Shown here: positions 43,037-52,569 of the stretch, in pieces | Layout of the letters: each line of letters starts with the position of its first letter | Position numbering within the stretch: the first letter of the stretch is position 1 | Origin: Defluviitaleaceae bacterium | GTDB lineage: Bacteria > Bacillota > Clostridia > Lachnospirales > WQUN01 | Assembly (NCBI GenBank): GCA_009780185.1 | Contig: WRAN01000011.1 | Span: 37,191 to 101,190, forward strand | Direction of reading: 5' to 3' | Length of the DNA: 64,000 bases | Notes under the pieces: generated by a model | The model's database searches: none | What the model was told of the DNA's origin: nothing | What the model saw: the letters and a program-made list of their open reading frames with translations, nothing else | Program-made: the position numbers and the translations under genes

Positions 43037-46000
43037 ATGCCCAAAATTCGTGTACACGAATTAGCCAAAGAACTAAATGTCAGCAGCAAGGATATCATGA
43101 GCAAGCTAGAGGGCTATGGTGTCCCTGCTAGTACTCATTCCAGTTCTATTGAAGACGCTGCTGTAGCGCGCTTAAAGAAAGAATTAACATCGGGAGGCGG
43201 CTCCGCCCCAAAGCCACCGGCTTCACCCCCTGAAAGTGAGGTGGTTAGTAAGCCACGCCCTGCTGGGGAAGACGGAAGGCCGATGCCACCTATTGGCCCG
43301 GATGGTCAGCCGCTTCAGCGCAGGCCGCGACCACTAGGCCCAGATGGAAAGCCACTGCCAGTGCCAGTAGGCCCGGATGGACGGCCACTGCAACGCAGAC
43401 CTCGTCCCTTAGGCCCAGATGGAAAGCCGCTGCCAGTGCCAGTTGGCCCAGATGGACGGCCGCTTCAACGTAGGCCCCGTCCCTTAGGCCCAGATGGAAA
43501 GCCGCTATCGGTTCCAGTTGGCCCAGATGGTCGCCCACTTCAACGTAGGCCACGACCTGTTGGTGAAGATGGTAGGCCTATACCTCCTGTTGGCCCAGAT
43601 GGACGGCCTCTTCAGCGTAGACCCAGGCCATTAGGTCCGGATGGAAAACCAATGCCGCCTGTTGGCCCAGATGGTAAGCCATTGCAGCGCCGTCCAAAAC
43701 CTGTCGGTGATGCAGTCACTGAGGTCTTAGATGCTGCACCAGCAGAAAAAGCGCCAGCAACAGAAATACAAAGACCAGTAGAAAAACATATAGAAGCTAC
43801 AACACCTGTAAGCGCGGCTCATCCAGAGAGTAGTAGCCAGGTTGAGTTACGCCCTCGCCCAGAAGGTAGACCTGTAGGGCAGCGTCCGCCAAGGGAAGGC
43901 CGGCCTGCCGGAGATGGCCGTCCAAGGCCTACAGGTGACAGACCGCCTCGCCAAGATGGCCGTCCACCGCGTCCGGATGGAAGACCCGGTTATGAAGGTC
44001 GTCCACGTCCCGATGGTACAAGGCCGCCGCGCCCAGATGGGCAAAGGCCCCAATATGGTGACAGACCACGTCCTGATGGCTCTAGGCCGCCGCGCCCAGA
44101 CGGGCAAAGGCCTCAGTATGGTGACAGGCCACCACGTCCTGATGGGCAAAGGCCTCAGTATGGTGATAGACCGCCACGCCCAGATGGACAAAGATCATAT
44201 GGTGATAGACCGCCGCGCCCAGATGGGCAAAGATCATACGGTGATAGACCGCCGCGCCCAGATGGACAAAGACCATATGGCGATAGGCCACGTCCTGATG
44301 GAACGCGTCCATCATATGGTCAGCGTCCAGGCGGCCCTGGCGGAGCGCGTCCCCCAATGCAAGGTGGCAGGCCTGCACCTGGCGGTGGAAGAGGCCCAGC
44401 GCCAGGCGGAGCTCGCGGCCCAGCTACGAGTGGAAGACCTGATACTAAAAAAGGCGAACCCACTAAGGATGATAGAAAGTCCCAATGGAGCCGTAGCTCT
44501 CAAGCTCGTTCGACCCAAAAAGATAAAAACGAACGTAAAGATAACTACCAAGGCCAAGGTCGCCAAGGTAGGCAAAATCGTGGGCCAAAGCCCCCTGTAA
44601 TCAAAAAAGTAATGCCAAAGATGCCTGATGTTACGGAAATCACTGTAGCCGCAGAAATTACTGTGCGTGATCTTGCAGAGAAGTTGCATCGTTCTAATTC
44701 CGATGTAATTAAGATATTGATGAAAAAAGGTTTGATGGTAACAGCAAATCAAGTTATTGACTTTGAAACAGCTTCTTTTGTTGCTGAATCATTTAACGTT
44801 TTTGTGGAAGAATATGTAGAGGTTGATGCCTTTGACGCGGCATTTGCAATGGCGCCGGACGACGAAGCCGATATGGTATCTCGTCCACCGGTAGTTGTAG
44901 TAATGGGCCATGTTGACCATGGTAAGACCTCGCTACTAGACGTAATTCGCTCTGCCAATGTGCAGGCCTCAGAAGCCGGTGGAATTACTCAGCATATTGG
45001 TGCATACAGCACTTCCATTAATGGCAAAGCTATTACATTCTTGGATACCCCTGGCCATGAGGCTTTTACTGCAATGCGTATGCGCGGTGCCCAGGTTACG
45101 GATATTGCTATCTTGGTTGTAGCTGCGGATGATGGAGTTATGCCTCAGACTATTGAGGCTATTAACCATGCGAAAGCTGCCGGGGTTGAAATTATTGTTG
45201 CGATTAACAAAATGGATAAGCCAGGTGCAAATCCAGACCGGGTAAAGCAGGAACTTACAGAGCATGGCCTTCAGTCCGAGGACTGGGGGGGCGAGACAAT
45301 AACTGTTCCTGTAAGTGCTCTTCAGCGTACCGGTATTGATCAGCTTCTTGAAATGATTCTGCTGGTAGCGGAAATGAAGGAGCTAAAGGCTAATCCTAAT
45401 AAGGCGGCTCAAGGTAGCATTATTGAAGCTAAACTTGATAAGGGACGCGGCCCTGTGGCAACGATTCTTGTGCAAAGCGGAACACTAAGAGTTGGTGATC
45501 CTATTGTTGCCGGGGCATGTTATGGTAAGGTTCGTGCTATGACAGATAGCCGTGGCCGTAGTCTTCAGGAGGCTGGGCCATCTACTCCTGTTGAGATTAT
45601 CGGCCTTGCAGATGTGCCCGCTACCGGTGATATTATTTACACCGCACAAAGTGATAAGCAAGCTCGTCAACTATCTGAAACTGTAGTGGCTAAGGGCAGA
45701 GTTAACATGATTAAATCCACCCAAGGCAAAGTATCCTTGGATGATTTATTTAGTCAAATCCAGGCCGGACAGGTCAAAGATTTGAATATTGTAGTAAAGG
45801 CAGATGTACAAGGTTCTGTTGAGGCTCTTCGCGGTAGCTTGGATAAGTTATCTAATGAAGAAGTACGAGTACGTATTATCCATACCGGTGTTGGCGCAAT
45901 CAACGAATCTGACGTAATGCTTGCCTCTGCTTCCAATGCGATAATTATCGGCTTTAATGTAAGGCCAGACCCAAGTGCTAAGTCTACTGCCGAAGGTGAG

Positions 46001-46381
46001 CAGGTGGATATCCGTACCTATAGCGTAATTTACGCGGCTATAGATGATATATCTGCGGCTATGAAGGGTATGCTTGACCCAGAGTTCCAGGAAAAAGTAC
46101 TGGGTCATGCTGAAATCCGGCAGGTATTTAAGGCATCCAGCGTAGGAAATATTGCGGGATGCTATATCACAGACGGTAAGTTTACTCGTAATGCCCAAGT
46201 GCGCTTGATTCGTGATGGCAGGGTAATTTACGATGGTACTCTCGAAGCACTTAAACGCTTTAAGGATGATGCCCGTGAAGTTGCCTCTGGGTATGAATGT
46301 GGTATGCTATTTAAGAATTACAGCGATATAAAAGAAGGCGACAAAATTGAAGCCTATATAATGGAGGAAATCCCAAGGTGA
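43037..46381 (+). CDS. infB: Translation initiation factor IF-2 with expanded repetitive N-terminus
   Basis: This GTPase places fMet-tRNA on the 30S subunit. At 1114 residues it is much longer than Bacillus IF-2 (about 716). An IF2_N domain ([20 protein letters not shown]) opens the protein. Residues ~85-215 hold ten GPDG units ([14 protein letters not shown] type) and ~300-435 ten RPDG units ([14 protein letters not shown] type), then a basic linker and a second IF2_N segment (~535). G motifs are GHVDHGKT (~626), DTPGHE (~673) and NKMDKPG (~727), followed by domains II-IV. GGAGG lies 6 bases before the ATG. Confidence 0.96.
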   Translation: MPKIRVHELAKELNVSSKDIMSKLEGYGVPASTHSSSIEDAAVARLKKELTSGGGSAPKPPASPPESEVVSKPRPAGEDGRPMPPIGPDGQPLQRRPRPLGPDGKPLPVPVGPDGRPLQRRPRPLGPDGKPLPVPVGPDGRPLQRRPRPLGPDGKPLSVPVGPDGRPLQRRPRPVGEDGRPIPPVGPDGRPLQRRPRPLGPDGKPMPPVGPDGKPLQRRPKPVGDAVTEVLDAAPAEKAPATEIQRPVEKHIEATTPVSAAHPESSSQVELRPRPEGRPVGQRPPREGRPAGDGRPRPTGDRPPRQDGRPPRPDGRPGYEGRPRPDGTRPPRPDGQRPQYGDRPRPDGSRPPRPDGQRPQYGDRPPRPDGQRPQYGDRPPRPDGQRSYGDRPPRPDGQRSYGDRPPRPDGQRPYGDRPRPDGTRPSYGQRPGGPGGARPPMQGGRPAPGGGRGPAPGGARGPATSGRPDTKKGEPTKDDRKSQWSRSSQARSTQKDKNERKDNYQGQGRQGRQNRGPKPPVIKKVMPKMPDVTEITVAAEITVRDLAEKLHRSNSDVIKILMKKGLMVTANQVIDFETASFVAESFNVFVEEYVEVDAFDAAFAMAPDDEADMVSRPPVVVVMGHVDHGKTSLLDVIRSANVQASEAGGITQHIGAYSTSINGKAITFLDTPGHEAFTAMRMRGAQVTDIAILVVAADDGVMPQTIEAINHAKAAGVEIIVAINKMDKPGANPDRVKQELTEHGLQSEDWGGETITVPVSALQRTGIDQLLEMILLVAEMKELKANPNKAAQGSIIEAKLDKGRGPVATILVQSGTLRVGDPIVAGACYGKVRAMTDSRGRSLQEAGPSTPVEIIGLADVPATGDIIYTAQSDKQARQLSETVVAKGRVNMIKSTQGKVSLDDLFSQIQAGQVKDLNIVVKADVQGSVEALRGSLDKLSNEEVRVRIIHTGVGAINESDVMLASASNAIIIGFNVRPDPSAKSTAEGEQVDIRTYSVIYAAIDDISAAMKGMLDPEFQEKVLGHAEIRQVFKASSVGNIAGCYITDGKFTRNAQVRLIRDGRVIYDGTLEALKRFKDDAREVASGYECGMLFKNYSDIKEGDKIEAYIMEEIPR

Positions 46382-46752
46382 AACGAACCAGCACAAGGCT
46401 GACACGTATCAACGATGAGATTGCCCGGGTTACAGCGGAAGTTATCCGTTCGGAAATGCATGACCCGCGCATTGGCTCTGTAGTAAGTGTTGTGCGTGCA
46501 GAAACTACAAGCGATATGAAGTATTGCAAGATTTATGTAAGCGTGTTGGGGGATGGGGGAAAACAAGAGGAAACGCAAAAAGGAACAATGGATGCGTTAA
46601 AAAGCGGTACAGGGTTTGTGCGGCGGCGCATTGCCGAGATTATTAACTTACGGGTGACGCCAGAGATTACTTTTGTTTTTGATGATTCTATAGAATACGG
46701 TATGCGTATGCGTAAGCTGATTGATGAGGTTAACAGTGGAGCAAATAATTAA
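46378..46752 (+). CDS. rbfA: Ribosome-binding factor A
   Basis: A 124-residue KH-fold protein that binds the 5' helix of 16S rRNA during 30S assembly. Conserved parts are [46 protein letters not shown] and [18 protein letters not shown]. The start is GTG, overlapping the infB stop by 4 bases (GTGA), with GGAGG upstream inside infB. Its 3' end overlaps nrnA. Confidence 0.95.
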   Translation: MKRTSTRLTRINDEIARVTAEVIRSEMHDPRIGSVVSVVRAETTSDMKYCKIYVSVLGDGGKQEETQKGTMDALKSGTGFVRRRIAEIINLRVTPEITFVFDDSIEYGMRMRKLIDEVNSGANN

Positions 46753-47758
46753 GCTTTTGCGTGAAAAAGAAAATTTTGTGATAGCCAGCCATATAGGGCC
46801 TGATGGTGATGCCATTGGGTCCTGTTATGGGCTGGCTTTTGCTTTGAAAAAAATCGGGAAAAAGGCTACTGTGGTGTTGGAGAACTATGCACCTAAGTAT
46901 AATCTTATACCTGGGCGGGAGTTTTTGTATCGTGGTACGGAGGCTTTAGCTTCGGATGTTTTTATTGCCTTGGATTGTGCCGATGCTGAGAGGATGGGCT
47001 TTGCCAAGCCTTTTTTTGATAAAGCTAGTGTCACGGTATGTATAGATCATCATGCTACCAATGAGGGGTTTGCGGATTATAATTTGATTGACCCTGAGGC
47101 TTCTTCTACTGCGGAGATGGTGTTTGGGCTTATTGATGCTATAACAGAGCTTGACAAGGATATTGCTATCGGGATTTATGCTGGGATTGTCACGGATACC
47201 GGTGGGTTTAGGTATTCGGCCACTAGTAAGTCTACTATGGAGATTGCTGCTAGGTTGATGGATACTGGGATTGATTTTTCTGAGATTTACCGGGAGCTTT
47301 TGCATAAACATAGTTTTGCAGCTACTAAGGCTTTAGGGCTGACTCTAGGGTCCAGTGGCATTGCCATGGATGGGCGGATTGTTTATGCCTGTGTTACTAG
47401 GGAGATGCTTGCGTCTGTAGGAGCTAATTCATCTGAGATGGATAATGTTGTTGAGTATCTGATGAGTACAAAAGGCGCGGAAGTAGCTTTGTTTTTGTAT
47501 GAGCGGTATAGGCATGTGGAACGTGATGATGCTAAAGACGCTGAGATATCTAAAGATACTAATGCTTCAAAGGATTCTGAGGATGATCTTATGAAGATTA
47601 AGGTGAGTATGCGGTCCCGAGGGATTCATGTTGGGGATATTGCGGCTTCTTTAGGTGGCGGCGGACATCGTATGGCTGCTGGGTGTACTATGGTTGGTAC
47701 TATGGACGACGTGCTTAAGCAGGTATTGGATATTATTGAGAGGGAGTTGCAGGTATAG
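46736..47758 (+). CDS. nrnA: DHH-family phosphoesterase, NrnA-like (nanoRNase/pAp phosphatase)
   Basis: It degrades short RNA oligonucleotides and 3'-phosphoadenosine 5'-phosphate. The metal site is visible in ASHIGPDGDAIGS (about residue 18), IALDCADAER, CIDHHATN (DHH motif, about 100) and the C-terminal DHHA1 motif GGGGHRMAAG (about 303). An insertion of charged, low-complexity sequence (DDAKDAEISKDTNASKDSED) precedes the DHHA1 part and is unusual. I choose the GTG at 46736, with TGAGGT 6 bases upstream; ATG at 46724 is an alternative. Both overlap the end of rbfA. Confidence 0.92.
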   Translation: MEQIIKLLREKENFVIASHIGPDGDAIGSCYGLAFALKKIGKKATVVLENYAPKYNLIPGREFLYRGTEALASDVFIALDCADAERMGFAKPFFDKASVTVCIDHHATNEGFADYNLIDPEASSTAEMVFGLIDAITELDKDIAIGIYAGIVTDTGGFRYSATSKSTMEIAARLMDTGIDFSEIYRELLHKHSFAATKALGLTLGSSGIAMDGRIVYACVTREMLASVGANSSEMDNVVEYLMSTKGAEVALFLYERYRHVERDDAKDAEISKDTNASKDSEDDLMKIKVSMRSRGIHVGDIAASLGGGGHRMAAGCTMVGTMDDVLKQVLDIIERELQV

Positions 47759-47828
47759 CGCAATATTTGCTTGCATACTGCTTACATATCTATACTACTG
47801 TACCGTAATTAGATATAGCGATTTTGGT

Positions 47829-47853
47829 TGAAATTGGGCTTCAGCCCATTTCA
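47829..47853 (+). promoter_or_regulatory. Stem-loop in the nrnA-truB gap
   Basis: TGAAATTGGGC pairs with GCCCATTTCA with one bulged T and a 4-base loop. No T-run follows. It may be an mRNA-processing or stability element in the 149-base gap. Confidence 0.4.
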
Positions 47854-47907
47854 AATCGAAACGCCTATATAATTGCGGTGCGGAGTATATTTGAAGGAGG
47901 ATGCCCT

Positions 47908-48783
47908 ATGACGGGCTTTTTTAATGTCTATAAGGAGGCTGGGTATACCTCCCATGATGTGGTGGCCATTATTCGTAAACTGACGCGGGGTAAGGTTGGG
48001 CATACCGGGACGCTTGACCCTCAGGCGGAGGGGGTTTTGCCTATTTGCTTAGGAAGGGCTACAAAGCTTGCTGATATGGTTATGGGGCAGGATAAGGCAT
48101 ATATCGCGGAAGTGGTTTTGGGAGTTGTTACTGATACTGGAGATATGACTGGAGAGGTTGTGAATCAGTCACTTGTGAGTTTTGATGAGGCTAAGATTTT
48201 GCAAGTGGTTGAGGGGTTTTGTGGACAGCAGATGCAGATGCCACCTATGTATTCGGCTATAAAGATTGGCGGAAAAAAGTTGTATGAGCTGGCACGTCAG
48301 GGCCAGGTTGTTGAGCGGAAACCTCGTGGGGTTAATATTGAGTCGATTAAGGTGTTGGGGTTTCAACCAGAAAATAATAGCTTTACAATAGATGTTACAT
48401 GCTCTAAGGGTACTTATATCCGTAGTCTTTGTATGGATATTGGGGAAGCCTTGGGGTGCGGAGCGGCTATGGGGGCGCTTTTGCGTACCCGCAGCGGTGC
48501 TTTTTCGTTGGATACGGCGGTTAAGATTGGGGATATTAGAATGGTTGCCGATGAAGGCCGGCTTAATGATTTGGTATTGGATGTGGGAAAAGTACTTCCT
48601 TTTCCACGTGGGGATATTAAGCTTGAAGGTATGAAGATGGCGAAGAACGGAAATACGTTGCCTGGTAACTTGGTTATTTTACCCGCCAGAGCTGAAGGTA
48701 AGATATGGCTTTATGGCCCGGATGGATTGGTTGGGTTATACTCGGTTGAGGGAAGCCGCTTATGTTTGGAGGTTTTGATGTGA
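47908..48783 (+). CDS. truB: tRNA pseudouridine(55) synthase TruB
   Basis: This enzyme makes pseudouridine 55 in the T-loop of tRNAs. Conserved parts are GFFNVYKEAGYTSHDVV, the catalytic motif KVGHTGTLDPQAEGVLPI (about residues 30-47), QMQMPPMYSAIKIGGKKLYE and CSKGTYIRSLCMDIG. The PUA-type C-terminus completes 291 residues. AAGGAGG stands 8 bases before the ATG at 47908, so an upstream in-frame start at 47824 is rejected. Confidence 0.96.
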   Translation: MTGFFNVYKEAGYTSHDVVAIIRKLTRGKVGHTGTLDPQAEGVLPICLGRATKLADMVMGQDKAYIAEVVLGVVTDTGDMTGEVVNQSLVSFDEAKILQVVEGFCGQQMQMPPMYSAIKIGGKKLYELARQGQVVERKPRGVNIESIKVLGFQPENNSFTIDVTCSKGTYIRSLCMDIGEALGCGAAMGALLRTRSGAFSLDTAVKIGDIRMVADEGRLNDLVLDVGKVLPFPRGDIKLEGMKMAKNGNTLPGNLVILPARAEGKIWLYGPDGLVGLYSVEGSRLCLEVLM

Positions 48784-49664
48784 TTACGCTTCGGGGTAGG
48801 GATATCCGTATGCCTGAGCCTTGTGTGCTTGCTGTGGGGAAATTTGAGAGTATACATTTGGGGCATCGGGCTTTGATTGGTGAAGTGGTGCGGCTGGCAA
48901 AGGATAATGGGCTGGCTAGTGCTTTGATTGTGTTTGAGCCTCATCCATATCGTGTGTTATCGGATTCAGGATATAAGCCTCTTTTTACCGGGCCGGAAAG
49001 GGCACGCTTGGTGGAAGGGCTTGGAGTGGATTATATGGTCGAGCATCATTTTGATGCTGATTTTGCGGCGCTTTCAGGTTGTTTTTTTGGTCAAAAGCTT
49101 ATTAATGAGTTGCAGGCTCGGATTGTTGTGGTGGGAAAGGGTTACCGATTTGGACGTGGGCGCGAAGGTACCGTGGATACTCTTAGGCTATTTGCTGATG
49201 TTGTTGAGGTTGGTGTTAATGAAACCAGTACATCGGCTATACGGGGGCTATTATCGGAAAACAAGCTGACTGAGGCTGAAGGTCTTTTAGGGTTTCCATT
49301 TTTTATTATCGGGGATGTGACACCGGGGCAGCGGCTTGGACGTACTATTGGCTTTCCTACTATTAATTTGTATCCATGTGAGGAGAAGTATTTGCCTGTG
49401 GATGGGGTTTATGCTACTCGGGTGGTTATTGATAATAAAAAATACCGGGGGGTAACTAATATTGGGGTGCGGCCTACTGTTGCCGATAAAGGCGCGCCAC
49501 GGTCTGTTGAGACTTATTTGCTAGACTTTGAGGGCGGAGAATTGTATGGTAAAGATATTCGAGTAGAGTTTTTGAGTTTTATCAGGCTGGAGCGGCGGTT
49601 TGATAGCCTTGAGGCTTTGCAGGTGCAGATTGCTAAGGATTGTAAGAAGGTGGCTGAGTTATGA
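48780..49664 (+). CDS. ribF: Bifunctional riboflavin kinase/FAD synthetase RibF
   Basis: It converts riboflavin to FMN and FAD. The N-terminal nucleotidyltransferase has LAVGKFESIHLGHRALIGE; the usual GxFDGxHxGH motif reads GKFESIHLGH here. VVVGKGYRFGRGREGTVDTL and STSAIRGLL follow. The flavokinase domain has GRTIGFPTINLYP and DGVYATRVV then YRGVTNIGVRPTV. The GTG at 48780 has GGAGG 7 bases upstream and overlaps the truB stop by 4 bases; an ATG at 48762 is an alternative. The stop overlaps the start of the AraC gene (ATGA). Confidence 0.94.
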   Translation: MITLRGRDIRMPEPCVLAVGKFESIHLGHRALIGEVVRLAKDNGLASALIVFEPHPYRVLSDSGYKPLFTGPERARLVEGLGVDYMVEHHFDADFAALSGCFFGQKLINELQARIVVVGKGYRFGRGREGTVDTLRLFADVVEVGVNETSTSAIRGLLSENKLTEAEGLLGFPFFIIGDVTPGQRLGRTIGFPTINLYPCEEKYLPVDGVYATRVVIDNKKYRGVTNIGVRPTVADKGAPRSVETYLLDFEGGELYGKDIRVEFLSFIRLERRFDSLEALQVQIAKDCKKVAEL

Positions 49665-50512
49665 CGGTATTTCCTACCGGTGCCAGCGTTATGTTCCCGT
49701 TTGAAAAGTTTTCTGATGTCACTATATACCAGTTTGGTCATATGTATTGTGTGCCGGGATACTCCTTTGGGCCGTTTGAGTGGAATCATTATTTGTTTCA
49801 TTTTATCCATGCCGGAAAAGGGGTTTTGCACTCTACAGACAGTGATGGCAAGGTACACGAGTATCCTTTGAAAGCCGGGCAAGGATTTATGATTTGGCCG
49901 GGGCAGACCAATGCCTATAGGGCTGATGTAGACGAACCCTGGGAATATACGTGGGTTGAGTTTGACGGGTTGTTGGCGCAGGAATTGGTGGTACAGACAG
50001 GGCTTGATTGCAAAAACCCTGTGTATGATGCCAATAAAATGGAAAATCAGGGGAAAATGGCGGTTGCTATAAAGGATATTGCTACCAACGCGGATTTGTC
50101 GCCATTGATGCTGGTGGGGAAGATGTATATGTTTTTGGATTTGCTTGTTACGTCTTCTGTGCGGCGCAATGTTGCAAATACGGAAAGCCCTAAGCGGTAT
50201 CATATAAGGCGTGCTATTGCCTATGTGCATCGGCATTATAGGGAGGATATTTCTGTGCAGGATATTGCCGACCACTGCAATGTTAATCGTAGTTATTTAA
50301 GCCGAATATTTAAGCAGACCTTGAATATCTCACCGACTCAGTTTCTTATTGATTGTAGAATTAAAAAGGCTTGCGAGCTTTTGATGGATAGTGAACTATC
50401 AATTGGGGAGATTAGTGCAATGGTGGGGTATCCTAACCAGCTAAACTTCTCGCGGGCGTTTAAACGAGAATTGGGGGTAGCCCCGTATAGATGGAAAATT
50501 AGTAGGCCGTAG
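49661..50512 (+). CDS. AraC-family regulator of the alpha-galactoside-type locus
   Basis: The 283-residue protein has an N-terminal cupin domain (WNHYLFHFIHAGKGVLHS, PLKAGQGFMIWPGQTNAYR) and a C-terminal AraC domain: ISVQDIADHCNVNRSYLSRI and IGEISAMVGYPNQLNFSRAF. The order regulator, binding protein, LplB- and LplC-like permeases, glycosidase suggests it activates the genes from 50692. Its ATG overlaps the ribF stop, so it is translated from the end of the housekeeping operon unless an internal promoter exists. A terminator follows at once. Confidence 0.88.
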   Translation: MTVFPTGASVMFPFEKFSDVTIYQFGHMYCVPGYSFGPFEWNHYLFHFIHAGKGVLHSTDSDGKVHEYPLKAGQGFMIWPGQTNAYRADVDEPWEYTWVEFDGLLAQELVVQTGLDCKNPVYDANKMENQGKMAVAIKDIATNADLSPLMLVGKMYMFLDLLVTSSVRRNVANTESPKRYHIRRAIAYVHRHYREDISVQDIADHCNVNRSYLSRIFKQTLNISPTQFLIDCRIKKACELLMDSELSIGEISAMVGYPNQLNFSRAFKRELGVAPYRWKISRP

Positions 50513-50536
50513 CTCCCTTTTGAGGGGGCTTTTTTA
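50511..50536 (+). terminator. Terminator after the AraC gene
   Basis: AGCTCCC and GGGGGCT (with G-T pairs) form the stem, followed by TTTTTATTG. The stem starts within the stop codon region and ends the rimP-to-araC transcript. Confidence 0.75.
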
Positions 50537-50626
50537 TTGTGTGTCACAATGGGATATAAATATCACAAAACGCAAGTTTTTGGTTGTATAGGGATATTTA
50601 CGGCGTTTCACTCCTCACCTATGATT

Positions 50627-50636
50627 ATTCTAACAA
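50627..50636 (-). promoter_or_regulatory. Shared 10-bp motif upstream of the second binding-protein gene
   Basis: ATTCTAACAA here is the exact reverse complement of TTGTTAGAAT at 34065-34074, upstream of the first binding-protein gene. It lies 56 bases before the start codon and could be part of an AraC-type operator or a chance match. Confidence 0.3.
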
Positions 50637-50691
50637 GAAAAGAGCAAGCAACTGCTACTTTTTTGTGTAATATGTAGAAGGAGGAAATGAA

Positions 50692-52458
50692 ATGAAAAAG
50701 ATTTTACTACTCGCAATGATGCTATTACTGGCATTTTTTGTGACAACAGCCTGCGGAAGTAACGGGGAAGAGGACACTCCTGTAGCGGAAGCTACTCCTA
50801 CACCTGCTCCGGTTGAAACAGCGGAACCCTCGGATGACCCAGCACCGGAAGTGCCTGATGATTTTGATGGGCTGTTCTACTTAGCGCCCCTTGCCAATCC
50901 GATTACTTTACGTCTTGGTGCAAGCGTTGGTGAGGCAGGCCCCACGGTAAGGGCTGGTATTACCACCGACCAAGGTGCTCACAATCAGTTTATCTATGAC
51001 CGCATTGGTGTTGATCTTTATTACATGTGGGCATTGCCTAGTGCTCAAGCAGGTGAGCGATTTAACCTTGCCCTAGCGACAGGGGACATACCGGATATTA
51101 TGACTCTTTCGCATGTATCGTTTTTTGAAATGGCAGAGCATGGTCAGCTTCGCTGCCTTAGAGCCGCATTTGACCGTTATGCCCGCCCGGAAATAAAAGA
51201 AATGTTTGAATCCTTGGACAATACCCCACTGGATATTGCAACCATTAACGGTGAACTCCTTGCCATCCCTCATGTTTTGGATCCTGCCCAGGGTCTTGGA
51301 CAAATTTGGTATCGCGGTGACTGGGCTGACGCACTGGATTTCACCACTCCAACCACTATGGATGAGCTTGAAGCTATGATGCAAGCCTTTGTAGACAACG
51401 AAATGGGTGGCCCTGGAACTCGCGGGCTGGGCATTTATAGCAACCCTGTTTCTTGGGCACCGGATGTACGCGCTATTATGCATGGATATGGTGCTTATGT
51501 TGGGGGCAGTGCAGGTAACTGGCTGCTTCGTGATGGGGAACTTGTAAACGCTCTTATCCAGCCTGAAACCCAAAACGCTCTCAATCGGCTTCGTAGCTGG
51601 TATGCCAGCGGTATTATTCATCCTGAATTTGTAACTATGAATATCGACCAGCTTCAGGCCGAGCTTTCTGCTGGCAGAGTCGGTGTTATTTCCGGTGAAT
51701 GGTGGCTTGGTCACTGGGGTGGCGTAGTTGCCAGCATGGAATATAACCCGGATGTAGAATGGCGTGTAACCAATGTTGTGCCGGCTGAAGGTCAACTGGG
51801 ATATACAATCCGCGGCAGAGCCAATATCAATAACTTCCGTGCTTTAAGTGCTAACGCTCCTGAGGGCGCGGAAGAGGCCCTTATTAAAATGCTTAACTGG
51901 TTTTGGGAAATCTTCTTTGTGGCAGAGCCTTTTGCTTATATAGAAGATGACTTTGTTCAAACCGGGGAGCCCGGCGCATTTGTATGGCACTGGTGGCCGA
52001 TGCTTATCTGGAATGCGTTTGAGCAACAAACCAACTTTGATATGGTGAACGCGGCTATCGCTGCGGGAAATCCTGACAGCCTAACATCTATACTGCAAGT
52101 TGACTTGTTTAACTCCTATCAAATGCTGTTTAACGATGCGGAATTTGATGATTGGTGGAGTCACGAGCGCGCATGGGGTGAGTGGTTTACCCGTGTAGCC
52201 CCTGATGGTGGATGGGGTACTAATGTTGATATAGTAAGGCGCGGAGCCTTTGTAGAAAGTCAGTTTACCGGGCCTCCCACTGAGACTCATCTTTCTCGCG
52301 GTTCAATCCTTCATGATATGTGGCTTGAGTTTTATGCAGGCTATATAATCGGCAACTTGCCTGAAAGCGAATGGGATGCTTTTGTCGCCATGTGGCTTGC
52401 GACAGGCGGCGCTGATTGGACCGTAGAAATTAACGAGCAATTTGCGAGAATGCAGTAA
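50692..52458 (+). CDS. Sugar ABC transporter substrate-binding lipoprotein (LplA-like)
   Basis: A 588-residue lipoprotein: signal peptide KKILLLAMMLLLAFFVTTAC with the lipobox TTAC (cysteine at about residue 20), then a Pro/Thr/Glu-rich linker of ~35 residues. The mature part is a large family 1-type binding protein (YDRIGVDLYYMWALPSAQAG, LATGDIPDIMTL, LNWFWEIFF). The larger size and the partner permeases match the LplABC group. The ligand is inferred to be an alpha-galactoside or galactose-containing oligosaccharide from the GH27 gene in the operon. AGAAGGAGG precedes the ATG. Confidence 0.9.
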   Translation: MKKILLLAMMLLLAFFVTTACGSNGEEDTPVAEATPTPAPVETAEPSDDPAPEVPDDFDGLFYLAPLANPITLRLGASVGEAGPTVRAGITTDQGAHNQFIYDRIGVDLYYMWALPSAQAGERFNLALATGDIPDIMTLSHVSFFEMAEHGQLRCLRAAFDRYARPEIKEMFESLDNTPLDIATINGELLAIPHVLDPAQGLGQIWYRGDWADALDFTTPTTMDELEAMMQAFVDNEMGGPGTRGLGIYSNPVSWAPDVRAIMHGYGAYVGGSAGNWLLRDGELVNALIQPETQNALNRLRSWYASGIIHPEFVTMNIDQLQAELSAGRVGVISGEWWLGHWGGVVASMEYNPDVEWRVTNVVPAEGQLGYTIRGRANINNFRALSANAPEGAEEALIKMLNWFWEIFFVAEPFAYIEDDFVQTGEPGAFVWHWWPMLIWNAFEQQTNFDMVNAAIAAGNPDSLTSILQVDLFNSYQMLFNDAEFDDWWSHERAWGEWFTRVAPDGGWGTNVDIVRRGAFVESQFTGPPTETHLSRGSILHDMWLEFYAGYIIGNLPESEWDAFVAMWLATGGADWTVEINEQFARMQ

Positions 52459-52483
52459 TTCAGTTGTGAGTGATATGAGCTAG

Positions 52484-52522
52484 GGCGCGATCTGGGCATA
52501 TTGCTAAGATCGCGCCTACTTT
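52484..52522 (+). terminator. Attenuator-like hairpin between binding protein and permease genes (second locus)
   Basis: GGCGCGATCT (52484-52493) pairs perfectly with AGATCGCGCC (52507-52516), followed by TACTTTT. It has the same place in the operon as the hairpin at 35490 in the first locus. Confidence 0.7.
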
Positions 52523-52569
52523 TAACTGAATATAGCGAATTAATTCGCCATAACACCTGGAGGTGTTGT

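Noticed and set aside
43285..44330. CRISPR-like regular repeats
   Set aside because: The repeats are in frame within infB, encode regular peptides and have no unique spacers; no cas genes are present.
42520..44752. Several long frames on both strands across the nusA tail and infB repeats
   Set aside because: Repetitive DNA keeps all frames open; only the nusA, ylxR and infB frames match families.
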